This document shows, one piece after another, positions 18,000-27,273 of a stretch of 64,000 nt of DNA (within the stretch, counting starts at the first letter, position 1; every line of letters starts with the position of its first letter). The position numbers were made by a program, and so were the translations under genes. The DNA comes from Mycolicibacterium nivoides (GTDB taxonomy: Bacteria > Actinomycetota > Actinomycetes > Mycobacteriales > Mycobacteriaceae): NCBI RefSeq assembly GCF_003855255.1, contig NZ_CP034072.1, forward strand, positions 2,930,801 through 2,994,800, given 5' to 3'. Under the pieces are notes generated by a model. That model saw nothing but the letters and a program-made list of their open reading frames with translations, made no database searches and was not told the DNA's origin.

Positions 18000-18850
18000 T
18001 TACTGCGACAGCGCTGCCACCGGGCCGCCACTGAGCCGACGCCAGGCGTACACCTGGATCAGGAGGATCAGCGGGATCGCCACGATCAGGCCGAGCCCGC
18101 ACGGGATCGCGCCGACGATCGCGATGGCGAGCATCACGAGCACAGTGAGCAGCACCGTGCCGAAGTTGGGCTTCACGAGTTCGAAGCTCGCCTTGACCGC
18201 GTCGACTGCCTTGAGATTGCGGTCCACTGCGGCGACCGTCGTGAACAGGAACAGCACACCGATGGCCACATCGGCGATGAAGGCCAGCGGCATGGTCAGG
18301 AACCAGAGCCCGGGCACGAAGACCGTCGGGAGCTGCAGCACGAAGTTGACCGCGAACGTGATCGCACCGACGATCACCGTCGCAAGGATCACGTTGGTGA
18401 CATTGCGCGGCTTGAAGAACGATCCGATCGACACGGGCTGCCCATTGGCGATGTCGAGCAGACCCGCGGTGTAGGCCGCGGCGATCCACCCGGTGAGGAT
18501 CAGCATCACGATCCCCCCGACGAACATCACGATGGCGCCCGCCACGGAGAGATTGTTCGACGAGGCCGCGAAACTGAAGCCATCTTCATAGGTCTCGTAG
18601 GTACCGGTGGCCTCGGGCGACACCGCGGCTGCGATCAGCGTGATGACAACCCAGACGGCGGTTGACGCCGCCCCGAACACCAGACCCGGGACGATCAGCT
18701 CGACCGGATGCTTGAGGAACTTGTTCCACGCCCATGAGAACGCGTCACCGATGTTGTAGGGCGAGACGCCGAAGCCGGGGCCACCGGCGGGCGGGTAGCC
18801 CGGGGCCTGATGTCCGGGCGGCTCCCGGGCGGGGGCGGTTGATCGGTCAC
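18000..18850 (-). CDS. Polytopic membrane protein, apparent frameshift in the proline-rich N-terminus
   Basis: The frame ending at 18000 encodes PGFGVSPYNIGDAFSWAWNKF followed by five or six membrane helices and reads open upstream through PPGHQAPGYPPAGG, but it has no ATG, GTG or TTG there. The only good start is GTG 18850 (MTDQPPPPG), behind GAGGAG, and it is in another frame. A one-base indel in the C/G-rich stretch around 18800-18840 would join them. The GTG at 18680 gives a shorter protein lacking conserved residues. Treat it as a real gene with a frameshift or sequencing error. The family is a membrane protein common in mycobacteria, function unknown. Confidence 0.65.
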
Positions 18851-19118
18851 GTCGAAAGCTCTCCTCATCTGCCGATAGCGCTCCGCGTACGGACGCTACT
18901 TTCTGCCAGCACCTAGATGTACAGACTGCTCCACAGGCAGATTACGCACCGTCAACCCCGTTTGACAGGTCAACACGAGCGCATTCGCCGGGCACAGCGG
19001 GACGGCTGTCGCCATGGGCGGTGATGGCTACTGAGTTTGCTAGCCCTAGGCCAGCTCACCCTAGCTGAGAAGTAGCTGGAGACAAGGTATTCCACGCGGC
19101 ACGAGCACCGCGACGTGT

Positions 19119-20513
19119 CTAGTGCCTGCCGCCGCCCTCGGAAAGGAAGCCGAGCAGATCGTGACGGGTGAGCACCCCGACGGGCTTGCCCTCCTCGACC
19201 ACCATCACCGCATCGCACTCACGCAGCGTCTTGGCCGCGGTCGAAACCAGCTCACCCGCACCGATGAGCGGCAACGGCGGGCTCATGTGCTCGGCGACGG
19301 CGTCGGCCAGCTTCGCCCGGCCCTCGAACACCGCGGACAGCAGTTCGCGCTCGGACACACTGCCCGCGACCTCGCCCGCCATCACCGGAGGCTCGGCGCC
19401 GACCACCGGCATCTGCGAGACACCGTATTCACGGAGGATGCCGATCGCGTCGCGCACCGTCTCCGACGGGTGGGTGTGCACGAGGTCGGGCAGCGCCCCG
19501 GACTTGCCGCGCAGCACGTCGCCGACAGTCGACTGCTCGATCGAGCCGTCCAGCCGATTGCGCAGGAATCCGTAGGACGACATCCATGCGTCGTTGAAAA
19601 TCTTTGAGAGATAACCGCGTCCGCCGTCGGGCAGCAGCACCACGACTACCGAGTCCGGGCCGGCCTTGCGGGCCACCTCGAGCGCGGCCACCACTGCCAT
19701 GCCGCAGGATCCACCGACCAACAGCGCCTCTTCACGGGCCAGTCGACGGGTCATGTCGAACGAATCGGCGTCGGAGACCGCGATGATCTCGTCGGGCACC
19801 GAAGGGTCATAGGCCGACGGCCAGAAGTCTTCGCCGACACCTTCCACCAGGTACGGGCGGCCGGTCCCGCCCGAGTACACCGAGCCCTCCGGATCGGCGC
19901 CGATGATCTTCACCTTCCCGTCCGATACCTCTTTGAGGTAGCGGCCGGTGCCCGTGATGGTGCCGCCGGTGCCGACGCCCGCCACGAAGTGCGTGACCGT
20001 GCCGTCGGTGTCGGCCCAGATCTCCGGACCCGTCGTCTCGTAGTGGCTTTCCGGACCCATCGGGTTGGAGTACTGGTCGGGCTTCCAGGCGCCGTCGATC
20101 TCCTCGACGAGACGGTTGGAGACGCTGTAGTAGCTGTCCGGGTGGTCCGGTGGCACCGCCGTCGGGCACACCACGACCTCGGCACCGTAGGCGCGCAACA
20201 CATTCTGCTTGTCCTCGCTGACCTTGTCGGGGCAGACGAAGATGCACTTGTAACCGCGCGTCTGGGCCACGAGCGCCAGACCGACTCCGGTGTTGCCGGA
20301 CGTCGGTTCGACGATCGTGCCGCCCGGCTTGAGCTCACCGCTGGCCTCGGCGGCGTCGATCATCTTGGCCGCGATGCGGTCCTTTGAGCTGCCACCGGGG
20401 TTCAGGTACTCGATCTTGGCCAGGACCACCCCCGAGCCTTCGGGGACAACTGAGTTCAGCTGGACCAGCGGGGTGTTGCCGATGAGCTCACTGATGTGCC
20501 TGGCGATGCGCAT
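19119..20513 (-). CDS. cbs: Cystathionine beta-synthase
   Basis: This PLP enzyme condenses homocysteine (or O-acetylserine-type substrates) with serine to cystathionine, the forward transsulfuration step. The N-terminal catalytic domain (1-330) has the PLP lysine in NPGGSSKDRIA, the TSGNTGVGLA loop and GTGGTITGTGRYLKE. The C-terminus has two CBS domains (about 340-400 and 405-464), the energy or adenosyl sensor module. The length of 464 equals Rv1077. No haem-binding N-terminal extension is present, as in other bacterial forms. Confidence 0.95.
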   Translation of the reverse strand: MRIARHISELIGNTPLVQLNSVVPEGSGVVLAKIEYLNPGGSSKDRIAAKMIDAAEASGELKPGGTIVEPTSGNTGVGLALVAQTRGYKCIFVCPDKVSEDKQNVLRAYGAEVVVCPTAVPPDHPDSYYSVSNRLVEEIDGAWKPDQYSNPMGPESHYETTGPEIWADTDGTVTHFVAGVGTGGTITGTGRYLKEVSDGKVKIIGADPEGSVYSGGTGRPYLVEGVGEDFWPSAYDPSVPDEIIAVSDADSFDMTRRLAREEALLVGGSCGMAVVAALEVARKAGPDSVVVVLLPDGGRGYLSKIFNDAWMSSYGFLRNRLDGSIEQSTVGDVLRGKSGALPDLVHTHPSETVRDAIGILREYGVSQMPVVGAEPPVMAGEVAGSVSERELLSAVFEGRAKLADAVAEHMSPPLPLIGAGELVSTAAKTLRECDAVMVVEEGKPVGVLTRHDLLGFLSEGGGRH

Positions 20514-20542
20514 GCGTCAATGGTCTCAGGCCCGCAGAAACC

Positions 20543-21580
20543 TCACCAGGTGGCCTCTCGAATGTATTCGCCGATCTGGCGCAACGAGCGCTTGGCTTCG
20601 GACACCAGAGGCGACGCGAGCTGGAAGACATGCATCTGACCGGGCCAGATCCGGAGCTCGACGGGAACCCCGGCGGCGGCCAGCATGTGCGCGGCCTTTC
20701 GCGCATCGCTGAGCAGAACCTCCGAGCCCGACGCGTGGATCAGCGTGCGGGGCAGACCGGACTCGACATGATCGAGCGGCTCGTAGACCTGCTCGCCCTT
20801 GCGCTTGGCCGCGGCCTCGATGAGTTCGACGAGGGCATCGAAGGCCTTGGCCGGGAACATCGCGTCGGTGTGCATGTTCGGGTGGTTGGCCCGCGACTCG
20901 TTGTCGATCTCGAACAGCGGCGACATCGTCACCAACGCGGCAGGCATCTCGCCCTCTTCGACCAGGCGCTCGGCCAGCGCCAGCGACAGGTAGCCGCCCG
21001 CTGAGTCGCCGGCCAGCACGATCTGGTCCGGCTCGTAGCCGGTCAGCCGCAGCCAGCGGTAAGCGTCGTAACAGTCGTCGATCGCGGTGCCTACCGAGTG
21101 CTTGGGAACCATCCGGTAATCGACCACGAGCACCGGGCTGTCGGCATATCCCGACAGAGCCGTGACGATCCCCGAGTGCGTGTTGGCCCCGCAGGCCAGG
21201 AACGCACCGCCGTGCAGGTACAGGATGATGCTGCGTTTCCCGTCGGCGGGAAGCACACCGTCGGCGCGCACGAGCTGTGCCTTGCAGTTGGGCAGCGCGA
21301 TGGTGGCCTTGATGGTCCCGGGCACCGGCCGGATCAGCCGGGCGGCGAAATTGACCAACCCGAACGGCCACGGCAGATGCGGTACGTGGCTACCAATTGC
21401 CAAGGTCGGCTTGATTGTCAGCATGGCCGCCAGCGAAACCAATCGGCCTGCCAGGCTCGGGCCGTCCTCGACCACCTCGACGGGTGCGCCGTCACTGACC
21501 GGAAACCTACGCCCGCGGTGGGCCCTAGCTGGGCTTATGCCAGCATGATGAGACCTGGATACCTTGCTCGGTGCAGTCAT
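20543..21580 (-). CDS. lipU: Alpha/beta hydrolase, LipU-type esterase
   Basis: A 345-residue hormone-sensitive-lipase family (alpha/beta hydrolase fold 3) esterase. It has the oxyanion-hole motif YLHGGAFLAC, the nucleophile elbow AGDSAGGYLS, DYRMVPKH and a C-terminal PGQMHVFQ with the catalytic His. The start at 21580 is set by AGGAAG eight bases upstream. The substrate is likely short or medium acyl esters. It is the positional orthologue of Rv1076, 29 bp downstream of which cbs is not contiguous because both are read in the same direction with lipU first. Confidence 0.9.
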   Translation of the reverse strand: MTAPSKVSRSHHAGISPARAHRGRRFPVSDGAPVEVVEDGPSLAGRLVSLAAMLTIKPTLAIGSHVPHLPWPFGLVNFAARLIRPVPGTIKATIALPNCKAQLVRADGVLPADGKRSIILYLHGGAFLACGANTHSGIVTALSGYADSPVLVVDYRMVPKHSVGTAIDDCYDAYRWLRLTGYEPDQIVLAGDSAGGYLSLALAERLVEEGEMPAALVTMSPLFEIDNESRANHPNMHTDAMFPAKAFDALVELIEAAAKRKGEQVYEPLDHVESGLPRTLIHASGSEVLLSDARKAAHMLAAAGVPVELRIWPGQMHVFQLASPLVSEAKRSLRQIGEYIREATW

Positions 21581-21772
21581 CGCCACCACTTCCTACGTCT
21601 TTGTAGTGCTAGGTGAGCTTCGTCACTCAGACAACCCGGGTAACTTAGCTTGACATCCGTAAACAGTTCAACAGTCAAATAAACTGAATTGATACCGGAC
21701 TTGATACAGCACCGTGATCGCCACGCTGAGGCGCCACGCAGAGAACCCGTCTGATCCACTTAGACTGATCAC

Positions 21773-22747
21773 GTGGGTTCAAGCCGAAGTGCTCCTCACG
21801 TGCGCGTCCCGCGCCGTTCGACCATCGCCCTCGCCGCTGCGGCGGGGTTGGCGTCTACTGGATCGGCCTATATCGGAGCACGCAACCTGCTGAATGGGCA
21901 GGCCGACAAGGCCCGCCAGGTCATACCCAAATCGTGGGACATCCCGCCCCGCGCCGACGGTGTGTATGTCCCCGGCGGCGGCCCGGTCGAGAAGTGGGAA
22001 CGCGGAGTCCCCTTCGACGTGCACCTGATGATCTTCGGCGACTCCACGGCGACCGGATACGGCTGCCACGTCCCCGATGAGGTGCCGGGCGTCTTGATCG
22101 CGCGCGGCGTAGCCGAGCAGCTCAACAAGCGAGTCCGCTTGAGTACCAAGGCGATTGTCGGCGCCACGTCCAAGGGGTTGTCCGGCCAGATCGACGCCAT
22201 GTTCGTGGCGGGGCCGCCACCGGATGCCGCGGTGATCATGATCGGCGCCAACGACATCACCAAACCCAACGGCATCGGGGCCTCGGCGCACCGGCTGGGC
22301 GCCGCGGTACGCCGGCTGCGCTCGGCGGGAGCCGTCGTCGTGGTCGGCACCTGCCCGGACTTCGGCGTGATCACCGCGATCCCGCAGCCGCTGCGCTGGT
22401 ACGCCCGCACCCGCGGCCTGCGTCTGGCCCGCGCCCAGGCGGGGGTGGTACGGGCCGCAGGCGGCTTTCCCGTGCCGTTCTCCGATCTGCTGGCACCGGA
22501 GTTCTACAAGGCCCCTGACCTGCTGTTCTCCGAGGACATGTTCCATCCGTCGGCGGCAGGCTACGCACTGGCGGCCAAGCAGTTGCTACCCGCGCTGTGC
22601 ACTGTTCTCGGCGAGTGGGACGGTGACGCGGCGCTGGAATCCGGGGCCGCCGACACCCGGACACTGCTGACCCGGCTGGGCGGGGTCAGCAGGCTGTGGC
22701 GCCGCTCAACCGGGGTGCCCGCACCCATCGTGGTGCACGCGGGCTAG
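21773..22747 (+). CDS. SGNH/GDSL-family esterase (Rv1075c-like)
   Basis: A 324-residue lipase/esterase with a hydrophobic N-terminal segment (about 17-36) that is a signal anchor. The SGNH blocks are visible: IFGDSTATGYG (block I Ser), GANDITKP (block III Asn) and DMFHPSAAGY (block V Asp/His), with a block II Gly region at VGATSKGLSG. It starts at GTG 21773. It diverges from lipU across 192 bp containing TTGACA (21651-21656), a possible -35. It is likely to act on the envelope side, hydrolysing ester substrates. Confidence 0.9.
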   Translation: MGSSRSAPHVRVPRRSTIALAAAAGLASTGSAYIGARNLLNGQADKARQVIPKSWDIPPRADGVYVPGGGPVEKWERGVPFDVHLMIFGDSTATGYGCHVPDEVPGVLIARGVAEQLNKRVRLSTKAIVGATSKGLSGQIDAMFVAGPPPDAAVIMIGANDITKPNGIGASAHRLGAAVRRLRSAGAVVVVGTCPDFGVITAIPQPLRWYARTRGLRLARAQAGVVRAAGGFPVPFSDLLAPEFYKAPDLLFSEDMFHPSAAGYALAAKQLLPALCTVLGEWDGDAALESGAADTRTLLTRLGGVSRLWRRSTGVPAPIVVHAG

Positions 22748-22791
22748 TTTCAATCTGAGTTTTCTAAGCCATTCGATCAGCAGGAGCCGTC

Positions 22792-24009
22792 ATGCCTGAA
22801 GCCGTCATCGTTGCCACTGCCCGCTCACCGATCGGCCGGGCCGTCAAGGGCTCGCTGGCCACCATGCGTCCCGACGACCTGGCCGCGCAGATGGTGCGCG
22901 CCGTGTTGGACAAGGTGCCGTCGCTGGATCCCAGGGACATCGACGACCTGATGATGGGCTGCGCCCAGCCCGCCGGTGAGGCCGGCTACAACATCGCCCG
23001 CGCCGTGGCCGTCGAGCTCGGCTACGACTTCCTGCCCGGCACAACCGTCAATCGGTACTGCTCGTCGTCACTGCAGACCACCCGGATGGCCTTCCACGCC
23101 ATCAAGGCCGGCGAGGGCGACGTGTTCATCTCCGCGGGTGTCGAGACGGTGTCGCGCTTCGGCGTCGGCGCCGCCGACGGTGCCCCGAACAGCAAGAACG
23201 CGTTGTTCGAAGAGGCGCAGGCGCGCACGATCACGCAGGCCGAGGGCGACATCAAGTGGCATGACCCGCGCGAAGACGGCCTCATCCCGGACGTCTACAT
23301 CGCCATGGGTCAGACCGCCGAGAACGTCGCCACCTACACCGGTATCAGCCGGGAGGACCAGGACCACTGGGGCGTGCGGTCGCAGAACCGCGCGGAAGAG
23401 GCCATCAAGAACGGGTTCTTCGAGCGCGAGATCGTCCCCGTGACGCTGCCCGACGGCACCGTGGTCTCCACCGACGACGGCCCGCGGGCCGGCACCACCT
23501 ACGAGAAGATCAGCCAGCTCAAGCCGGTGTTCCGGCCCAACGGCACCATCACCGCGGGTAACGCGTGCCCGCTGAACGACGGCGCAGCCGCCGTCGTCAT
23601 CATGAGCGACACCAAGGCCAAGGAGCTGGGCCTCACGCCGCTGGCCCGGATCGTGTCCACCGGGGTGTCCGGTCTGTCGCCGGAGATCATGGGCCTCGGC
23701 CCGATCGAGGCCATCAAGAAGGCCCTCGGCAAGGCGGGCAAGAAGATCTCCGATATCGACCTGGTCGAGATCAACGAGGCATTCGCGGTGCAGGTGCTCG
23801 GCTCGGCTCGGGAACTCGGCATCGACGAGGACAAGTTGAACGTCTCCGGCGGCGCGATCGCGCTGGGTCACCCGTTCGGCATGACCGGTGCCCGCATCAC
23901 CGCCACGCTGCTGAACAACCTGTCCACCTACGACAAGACCTTCGGCGTCGAGTCCATGTGTGTCGGTGGCGGCCAGGGTATGGCGATGGTTGTGGAGCGC
24001 CTCTCCTAA
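22792..24009 (+). CDS. fadA3: Acetyl-CoA acyltransferase (thiolase)
   Basis: This thiolase performs thiolytic cleavage of 3-ketoacyl-CoA in beta-oxidation, or the reverse condensation. The 405 residues include the active-site Cys in NRYCSSSLQTT (Cys90), the HPFGMTGAR His motif and the second Cys in MCVGGGQGMA. CAGGAG precedes the ATG by about 6 bases. It is the positional orthologue of Rv1074c. It is followed by a 33-bp hairpin and the convergent DUF559-type gene. Confidence 0.95.
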   Translation: MPEAVIVATARSPIGRAVKGSLATMRPDDLAAQMVRAVLDKVPSLDPRDIDDLMMGCAQPAGEAGYNIARAVAVELGYDFLPGTTVNRYCSSSLQTTRMAFHAIKAGEGDVFISAGVETVSRFGVGAADGAPNSKNALFEEAQARTITQAEGDIKWHDPREDGLIPDVYIAMGQTAENVATYTGISREDQDHWGVRSQNRAEEAIKNGFFEREIVPVTLPDGTVVSTDDGPRAGTTYEKISQLKPVFRPNGTITAGNACPLNDGAAAVVIMSDTKAKELGLTPLARIVSTGVSGLSPEIMGLGPIEAIKKALGKAGKKISDIDLVEINEAFAVQVLGSARELGIDEDKLNVSGGAIALGHPFGMTGARITATLLNNLSTYDKTFGVESMCVGGGQGMAMVVERLS

Positions 24010-24032
24010 TTTCGTTCTCGCCGAGTCTGCGT

Positions 24033-24066
24033 ACAGATCGCGAAATCGCGTGAAATCGCGATCTGT
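24033..24066. terminator. Bidirectional hairpin between fadA3 and the DUF559-type gene
   Basis: ACAGATCGCGA (24033-24043) pairs perfectly with TCGCGATCTGT (24056-24066) around a 12-base loop. It lies 23 bp past the fadA3 stop and 17 bp past the other gene, so it can end both. Flanking it are GCCGAGTCTGCG (24020-24031) and GCGCAGGCTCG (24067-24077), whose inverted copies lie at the far end of the gene. Confidence 0.7.
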
Positions 24067-24083
24067 GCGCAGGCTCGCTGCAC

Positions 24084-24944
24084 TCACGGCAGGGTGGCTT
24101 GCCTATCAGCGAGTGCGTCACGAACCCGCCGCAGAATCTCGGGCGGCCGGTCCTCTGCCACCACTCTGACGACGATCCAGCCCATCCGCTCCAGCTCGGC
24201 TGTGCGGCGGATGTCCTTCACGTACTGCATGCGATCACTGCGATGCTGGTCCCCGTCGTACTCCACCGCGATCATCCACTCGGCCCAACCCATGTCGAGG
24301 TAGGCGAACGGGTAGCCATTTGCCCCCAGCACCGGGATCTGGGTCTGCGGGCGCGGCAGCCCGTCGTCGATGAGGAGCAGACGCAGCCAGGTTTCCTTCG
24401 GGGACTGGGACCCTGCATCGAGCATCGGAAGCACCCTCTCGAGTTGGCGCAGTCCGCGGGCTCCACGATGCCGGGCAGCCACTTCTTCGACATCGCAAAC
24501 CTTCAAACCCGTTGCCCTGGCGAGGGAATCGAGCCGAGCCACCGCACGACCGATCCCGGGTGTGCGGCCGATGTCGAAGGCGGTCCGCTCCGGTGTTGTC
24601 ACGGGAAGTTCGTGGGCCTGTCCGATCTCGGTCGGCTGCAAGCGCATCGCGGATGTCCGCACGCCGCGCGGGCTCCTGGCATTGACCCAGATCAACTCGA
24701 TCGGCGCGGACTCATCGACCCATTTCGCCCCGTGCAGGGCCGCCGCGGTAGTACCCGCCAGCACTCCCTGGCGGTGCGACCACAACCATGCTGCCCTGGC
24801 CCGGTCGACCAGCCCCGGGCTGAAGTCCCGGGCCACATAGACATCGGGCAGGACGGCACGGAAGTTCGCCCGCAACTGATGCTTGCGGATCAGACCGGCC
24901 CGCAACGCTTCTGAGCCGATGAACGGACTGTCGAAGATGCTCAC
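24084..24944 (-). CDS. AbiEi-like/DUF559-type endonuclease-domain protein
   Basis: A 286-residue protein. The N-terminal 75 residues (starting IGSEALRAGLIRKHQLRANFRAV) resemble the winged-helix of AbiEi-type regulators. The middle (residues 75-180) is the AbiEi linker, and the C-terminal 100 residues (VEYDGDQHRSDRMQYVKDI, then RRTAELERMGWIVVRV) match the DUF559/Vsr-like nuclease fold with acidic and QH residues. Such proteins are widespread and multicopy in mycobacteria, and their function is unknown. It starts at GTG 24944 and occupies the position of Rv1073. It is bracketed by matching inverted repeats, suggesting a small transferable unit. Confidence 0.75.
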   Translation of the reverse strand: MSIFDSPFIGSEALRAGLIRKHQLRANFRAVLPDVYVARDFSPGLVDRARAAWLWSHRQGVLAGTTAAALHGAKWVDESAPIELIWVNARSPRGVRTSAMRLQPTEIGQAHELPVTTPERTAFDIGRTPGIGRAVARLDSLARATGLKVCDVEEVAARHRGARGLRQLERVLPMLDAGSQSPKETWLRLLLIDDGLPRPQTQIPVLGANGYPFAYLDMGWAEWMIAVEYDGDQHRSDRMQYVKDIRRTAELERMGWIVVRVVAEDRPPEILRRVRDALADRQATLP

Positions 24945-25040
24945 GGTGTCGACGGTGCGAGGCGTCGCCGACAGCCACTGTTCACGAGAGCGCCGGCCAG
25001 CTTATGGCTGTGGATGAAATCGACTCTGTGTACAGGTCTT

Positions 25041-25131
25041 CGAGCCTGCGCTCAGAGCGTGTTTGCGCGCAATTTCACGCCCTCAGCGCAGACTCGGCAC
25101 TCCCAACGCAGACTCGGCACGCTCTGAGCGC
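25041..25131. repeat. Composite inverted and direct repeat between two genes
   Basis: GCGCTCAGAGCGTG (25048-25061) pairs perfectly with CACGCTCTGAGCGC (25118-25131). The 56-bp interior holds two CGCAGACTCGGC copies (25087-25098 and 25107-25118) at 20-bp spacing, each the inverse of GCCGAGTCTGCG at 24020-24031. CGAGCCTGCGC at 25041-25051 is the inverse of 24067-24077. Together they form a nested inverted repeat around the DUF559-type gene. Confidence 0.7.
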
Positions 25132-25156
25132 ACCGTCGGCGCAAAATCCAAAAGAA

Positions 25157-25184
25157 AAAGGCGCCCGCAATCGCGGACGCCTTT
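25157..25184 (-). terminator. Rho-independent terminator of the Bax-inhibitor-like gene
   Basis: Read on the minus strand, a 12-bp GC-rich stem with one mismatch and a 4-base loop is followed by a T-rich tract (complement of 25151-25160). It begins 15 bp past the stop at 25200. It is the best canonical terminator in the window. Confidence 0.85.
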
Positions 25185-25199
25185 CTCGGGGCAGGGTTG

Positions 25200-26048
25200 C
25201 TAGTCGTTGTTGAAGTACGACAGCAACCGCAGGATCTCGATGTACAGCCAGACCAGGGTGACGGTCAGGCCCAGGGCGATGCCCCACGCGGCCTTCTCCG
25301 GCGCGCCGGCACGGACCATCTGGTCGGCAGCGTCGAAGTCGATCAGGAAGCTGAACGCCGCCAGGCCGATGCACAGCAGCGAGAAGCCGATAGCGAGCAT
25401 GCCGCCGTCACGCAAGCCCAGGCCTGCACCGCCGCCGACGCCGAAGATCGCCAGGACGAAGTTGAGCAACATCAGCGCCAGGACGCCGAACATTCCGGCG
25501 ACGATCATGCGGGTGAACTTCGGTGTCACGCGGATGGCACCGGTCTTGTAGACGACCAGCATGCCGAAGAACACGCCCATGGTGCCGACGATCGCCTGCG
25601 CGATCATGCCGACGCCGCCGACCGAGGCGATGTTGGCGATGATGAACGAAATGGCACCGAGGAACAGGCCCTCCAGCGCGGCGTAGCTCAGCACGATGGC
25701 GGGGCTGTCCTGCTTGCGACCGAACGTCGCAACGAGGACGAGCGCCAATCCACCGAGCCCACCCACGAGGGCGAACGGCGTCGCCAGTGCGAGGTTGCCG
25801 GCCACCAGCACGTAGGAGATGACGCCGACGACCGAAAGCACAGCGAGGGTGATGCCGGTCTTGGTGACGACGTCATCGATGGTCAGCGGCCGGGAAACAC
25901 CGGTCTGCGGCTGCTCCAGGTACTCCTGCGCGTAGGGCTGCGCATGCACCTGCTGTGCACCGTAGCCTGCGGCTCCGGTACCGAATTGTGCGTATCCGCC
26001 CTGCTGTTTCGGCAGGCTGCGGAATACCGGGTTGCTGGATTCGCGCAC
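25200..26048 (-). CDS. Bax inhibitor-1 / YccA-family membrane protein
   Basis: A 282-residue protein with a 75-residue cytoplasmic N-terminus rich in Tyr, Gln and Gly, then seven membrane helices. The first is VVGVISYVLVAGNLA, the last is WGIALGLTVTLVWLYIEIL, with LSYFNND at the end. It fits the size and position of Rv1072. In bacteria this family is linked to Ca2+ or pH-dependent leak and stress protection. A clear terminator follows at 25157-25184. It is divergent from echA9 over 175 bp. Confidence 0.88.
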   Translation of the reverse strand: MRESSNPVFRSLPKQQGGYAQFGTGAAGYGAQQVHAQPYAQEYLEQPQTGVSRPLTIDDVVTKTGITLAVLSVVGVISYVLVAGNLALATPFALVGGLGGLALVLVATFGRKQDSPAIVLSYAALEGLFLGAISFIIANIASVGGVGMIAQAIVGTMGVFFGMLVVYKTGAIRVTPKFTRMIVAGMFGVLALMLLNFVLAIFGVGGGAGLGLRDGGMLAIGFSLLCIGLAAFSFLIDFDAADQMVRAGAPEKAAWGIALGLTVTLVWLYIEILRLLSYFNND

Positions 26049-26210
26049 CGTCGGGTTCCTCTCCTATGAAGATGTTCGCTTACGAACTACTAGCTCAACG
26101 ATCGATGTTCCTGGCGGGTTCCCGTGGAGGCCAAAAGACTCCCAGGAAACTTCCAGGTTTGATCTTGAGGCAAACCCTACCCGTAGCGCACCGTCCCCGG
26201 GGGGCCGAAC

Positions 26211-26216
26211 TAGATT
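26211..26216 (+). promoter_or_regulatory. Predicted -10 element for a leaderless echA9 mRNA
   Basis: TAGATT lies exactly seven bases before the GTG at 26224, so transcription would start on the start codon. No ribosome site precedes the GTG, which supports leaderless translation. The -35 is unclear. Confidence 0.45.
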
Positions 26217-26223
26217 GCAACTC

Positions 26224-27273
26224 GTGACCGAAAACGAGGACGTCCTAGTAAGTGTCCGCAACGGCGTCGGCATCCTCACGCTGAACCGGCCCAAGGCGAT
26301 CAACTCGCTCAACGATGCGATGGTCGCCGGCATGTCCGAGGCGCTGCACGCCTGGGAGGACGACGAGGCAGTTCATACCGTGCTGCTGACCGGTTCCGGC
26401 GAACGCGGCCTGTGCGCGGGCGGCGACGTGGTGGCGCTCTATCACAGCGCCCGGGAGGGCGGCGCCGACGCACGCCGGTTCTGGTACGACGAATACCTGC
26501 TCAATGCCTACATCGGCAGCTATCCCAAGCCATACGTGGCCTTGATGGACGGCATCGTGATGGGCGGCGGCGTTGGCGTCGCGTCCCATGGCAGCGTCCG
26601 CATCGCCACCGACACCACGAAGATGGCGATGCCCGAGGTCGGCATCGGCTTCATCCCCGACGTCGGTGGCACCTATCTCCTGTCACGGGCTCCCGGTGCG
26701 CTGGGATTGCACGCCGCGCTCACCGGTGCACCGTTCTCCGGGGCCGACGCGATCGCCATGGGTTTCGCCGATCACTACGTGCCCCATGACAAGCTGGCCG
26801 CCTTCGCCGAGTCCGTCATCGCCGACGGCATCCAGAACGCCCTGGCCACCTACGCCATCGAACCGCCCGCCAGCCCACTGCTGGAACAGCGCGGCTGGAT
26901 CGACGAGTGCTACGCCGGAGACACCGTGGCCGACATCCTCGCCGCGCTGGGCGGCCATGACGCACCCGCCGCCCGCGATGCCGCGAAGCTCATCGCCACC
27001 CGCTCCCCCATCGCCCTGGCCGTCACGCTGGAAGCGGTGCGCCGGGCGGCCAAGCTGGAGACACTGGAGGACGTGCTGCGCCAGGAATACCGGACCTCGT
27101 GCGCGTCGGTGAAATCCCATGATTTCGTCGAGGGCATCCGGGCCCAGCTCGTCGACAAAGACCGCAACCCGCAGTGGTCCCCCGCCTCGATCGCAGCGGT
27201 CACCCCCGCCGATGTCGAGGCGTACTTCGTTCCGGCAGACCCCGACCTGACCTTCCAGGAGGAGAACAAATGA
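26224..27273 (+). CDS. echA9: 3-hydroxyisobutyryl-CoA hydrolase-type crotonase
   Basis: A 349-residue crotonase-fold protein, too long for a simple enoyl-CoA hydratase and matching the HIBYL-CoA hydrolase subgroup, which acts in valine breakdown. The oxyanion-hole region is [12 protein letters not shown] and the active-site stretch is [20 protein letters not shown], with the Glu and Asp of hydrolases. The start GTG 26224 gives MTENED and follows the leaderless-type -10. The last codon overlaps the echA8 start by ATGA. The EchA9 name comes from position and length. A hydratase role is not excluded. Confidence 0.9.
   Translation: MTENEDVLVSVRNGVGILTLNRPKAINSLNDAMVAGMSEALHAWEDDEAVHTVLLTGSGERGLCAGGDVVALYHSAREGGADARRFWYDEYLLNAYIGSYPKPYVALMDGIVMGGGVGVASHGSVRIATDTTKMAMPEVGIGFIPDVGGTYLLSRAPGALGLHAALTGAPFSGADAIAMGFADHYVPHDKLAAFAESVIADGIQNALATYAIEPPASPLLEQRGWIDECYAGDTVADILAALGGHDAPAARDAAKLIATRSPIALAVTLEAVRRAAKLETLEDVLRQEYRTSCASVKSHDFVEGIRAQLVDKDRNPQWSPASIAAVTPADVEAYFVPADPDLTFQEENK

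Noticed and set aside
24010..25199. Insertion sequence around the DUF559-type gene
   Set aside because: The inverted repeats are suggestive but there is no transposase and no target-site duplication, so it is reported as repeat-flanked only.
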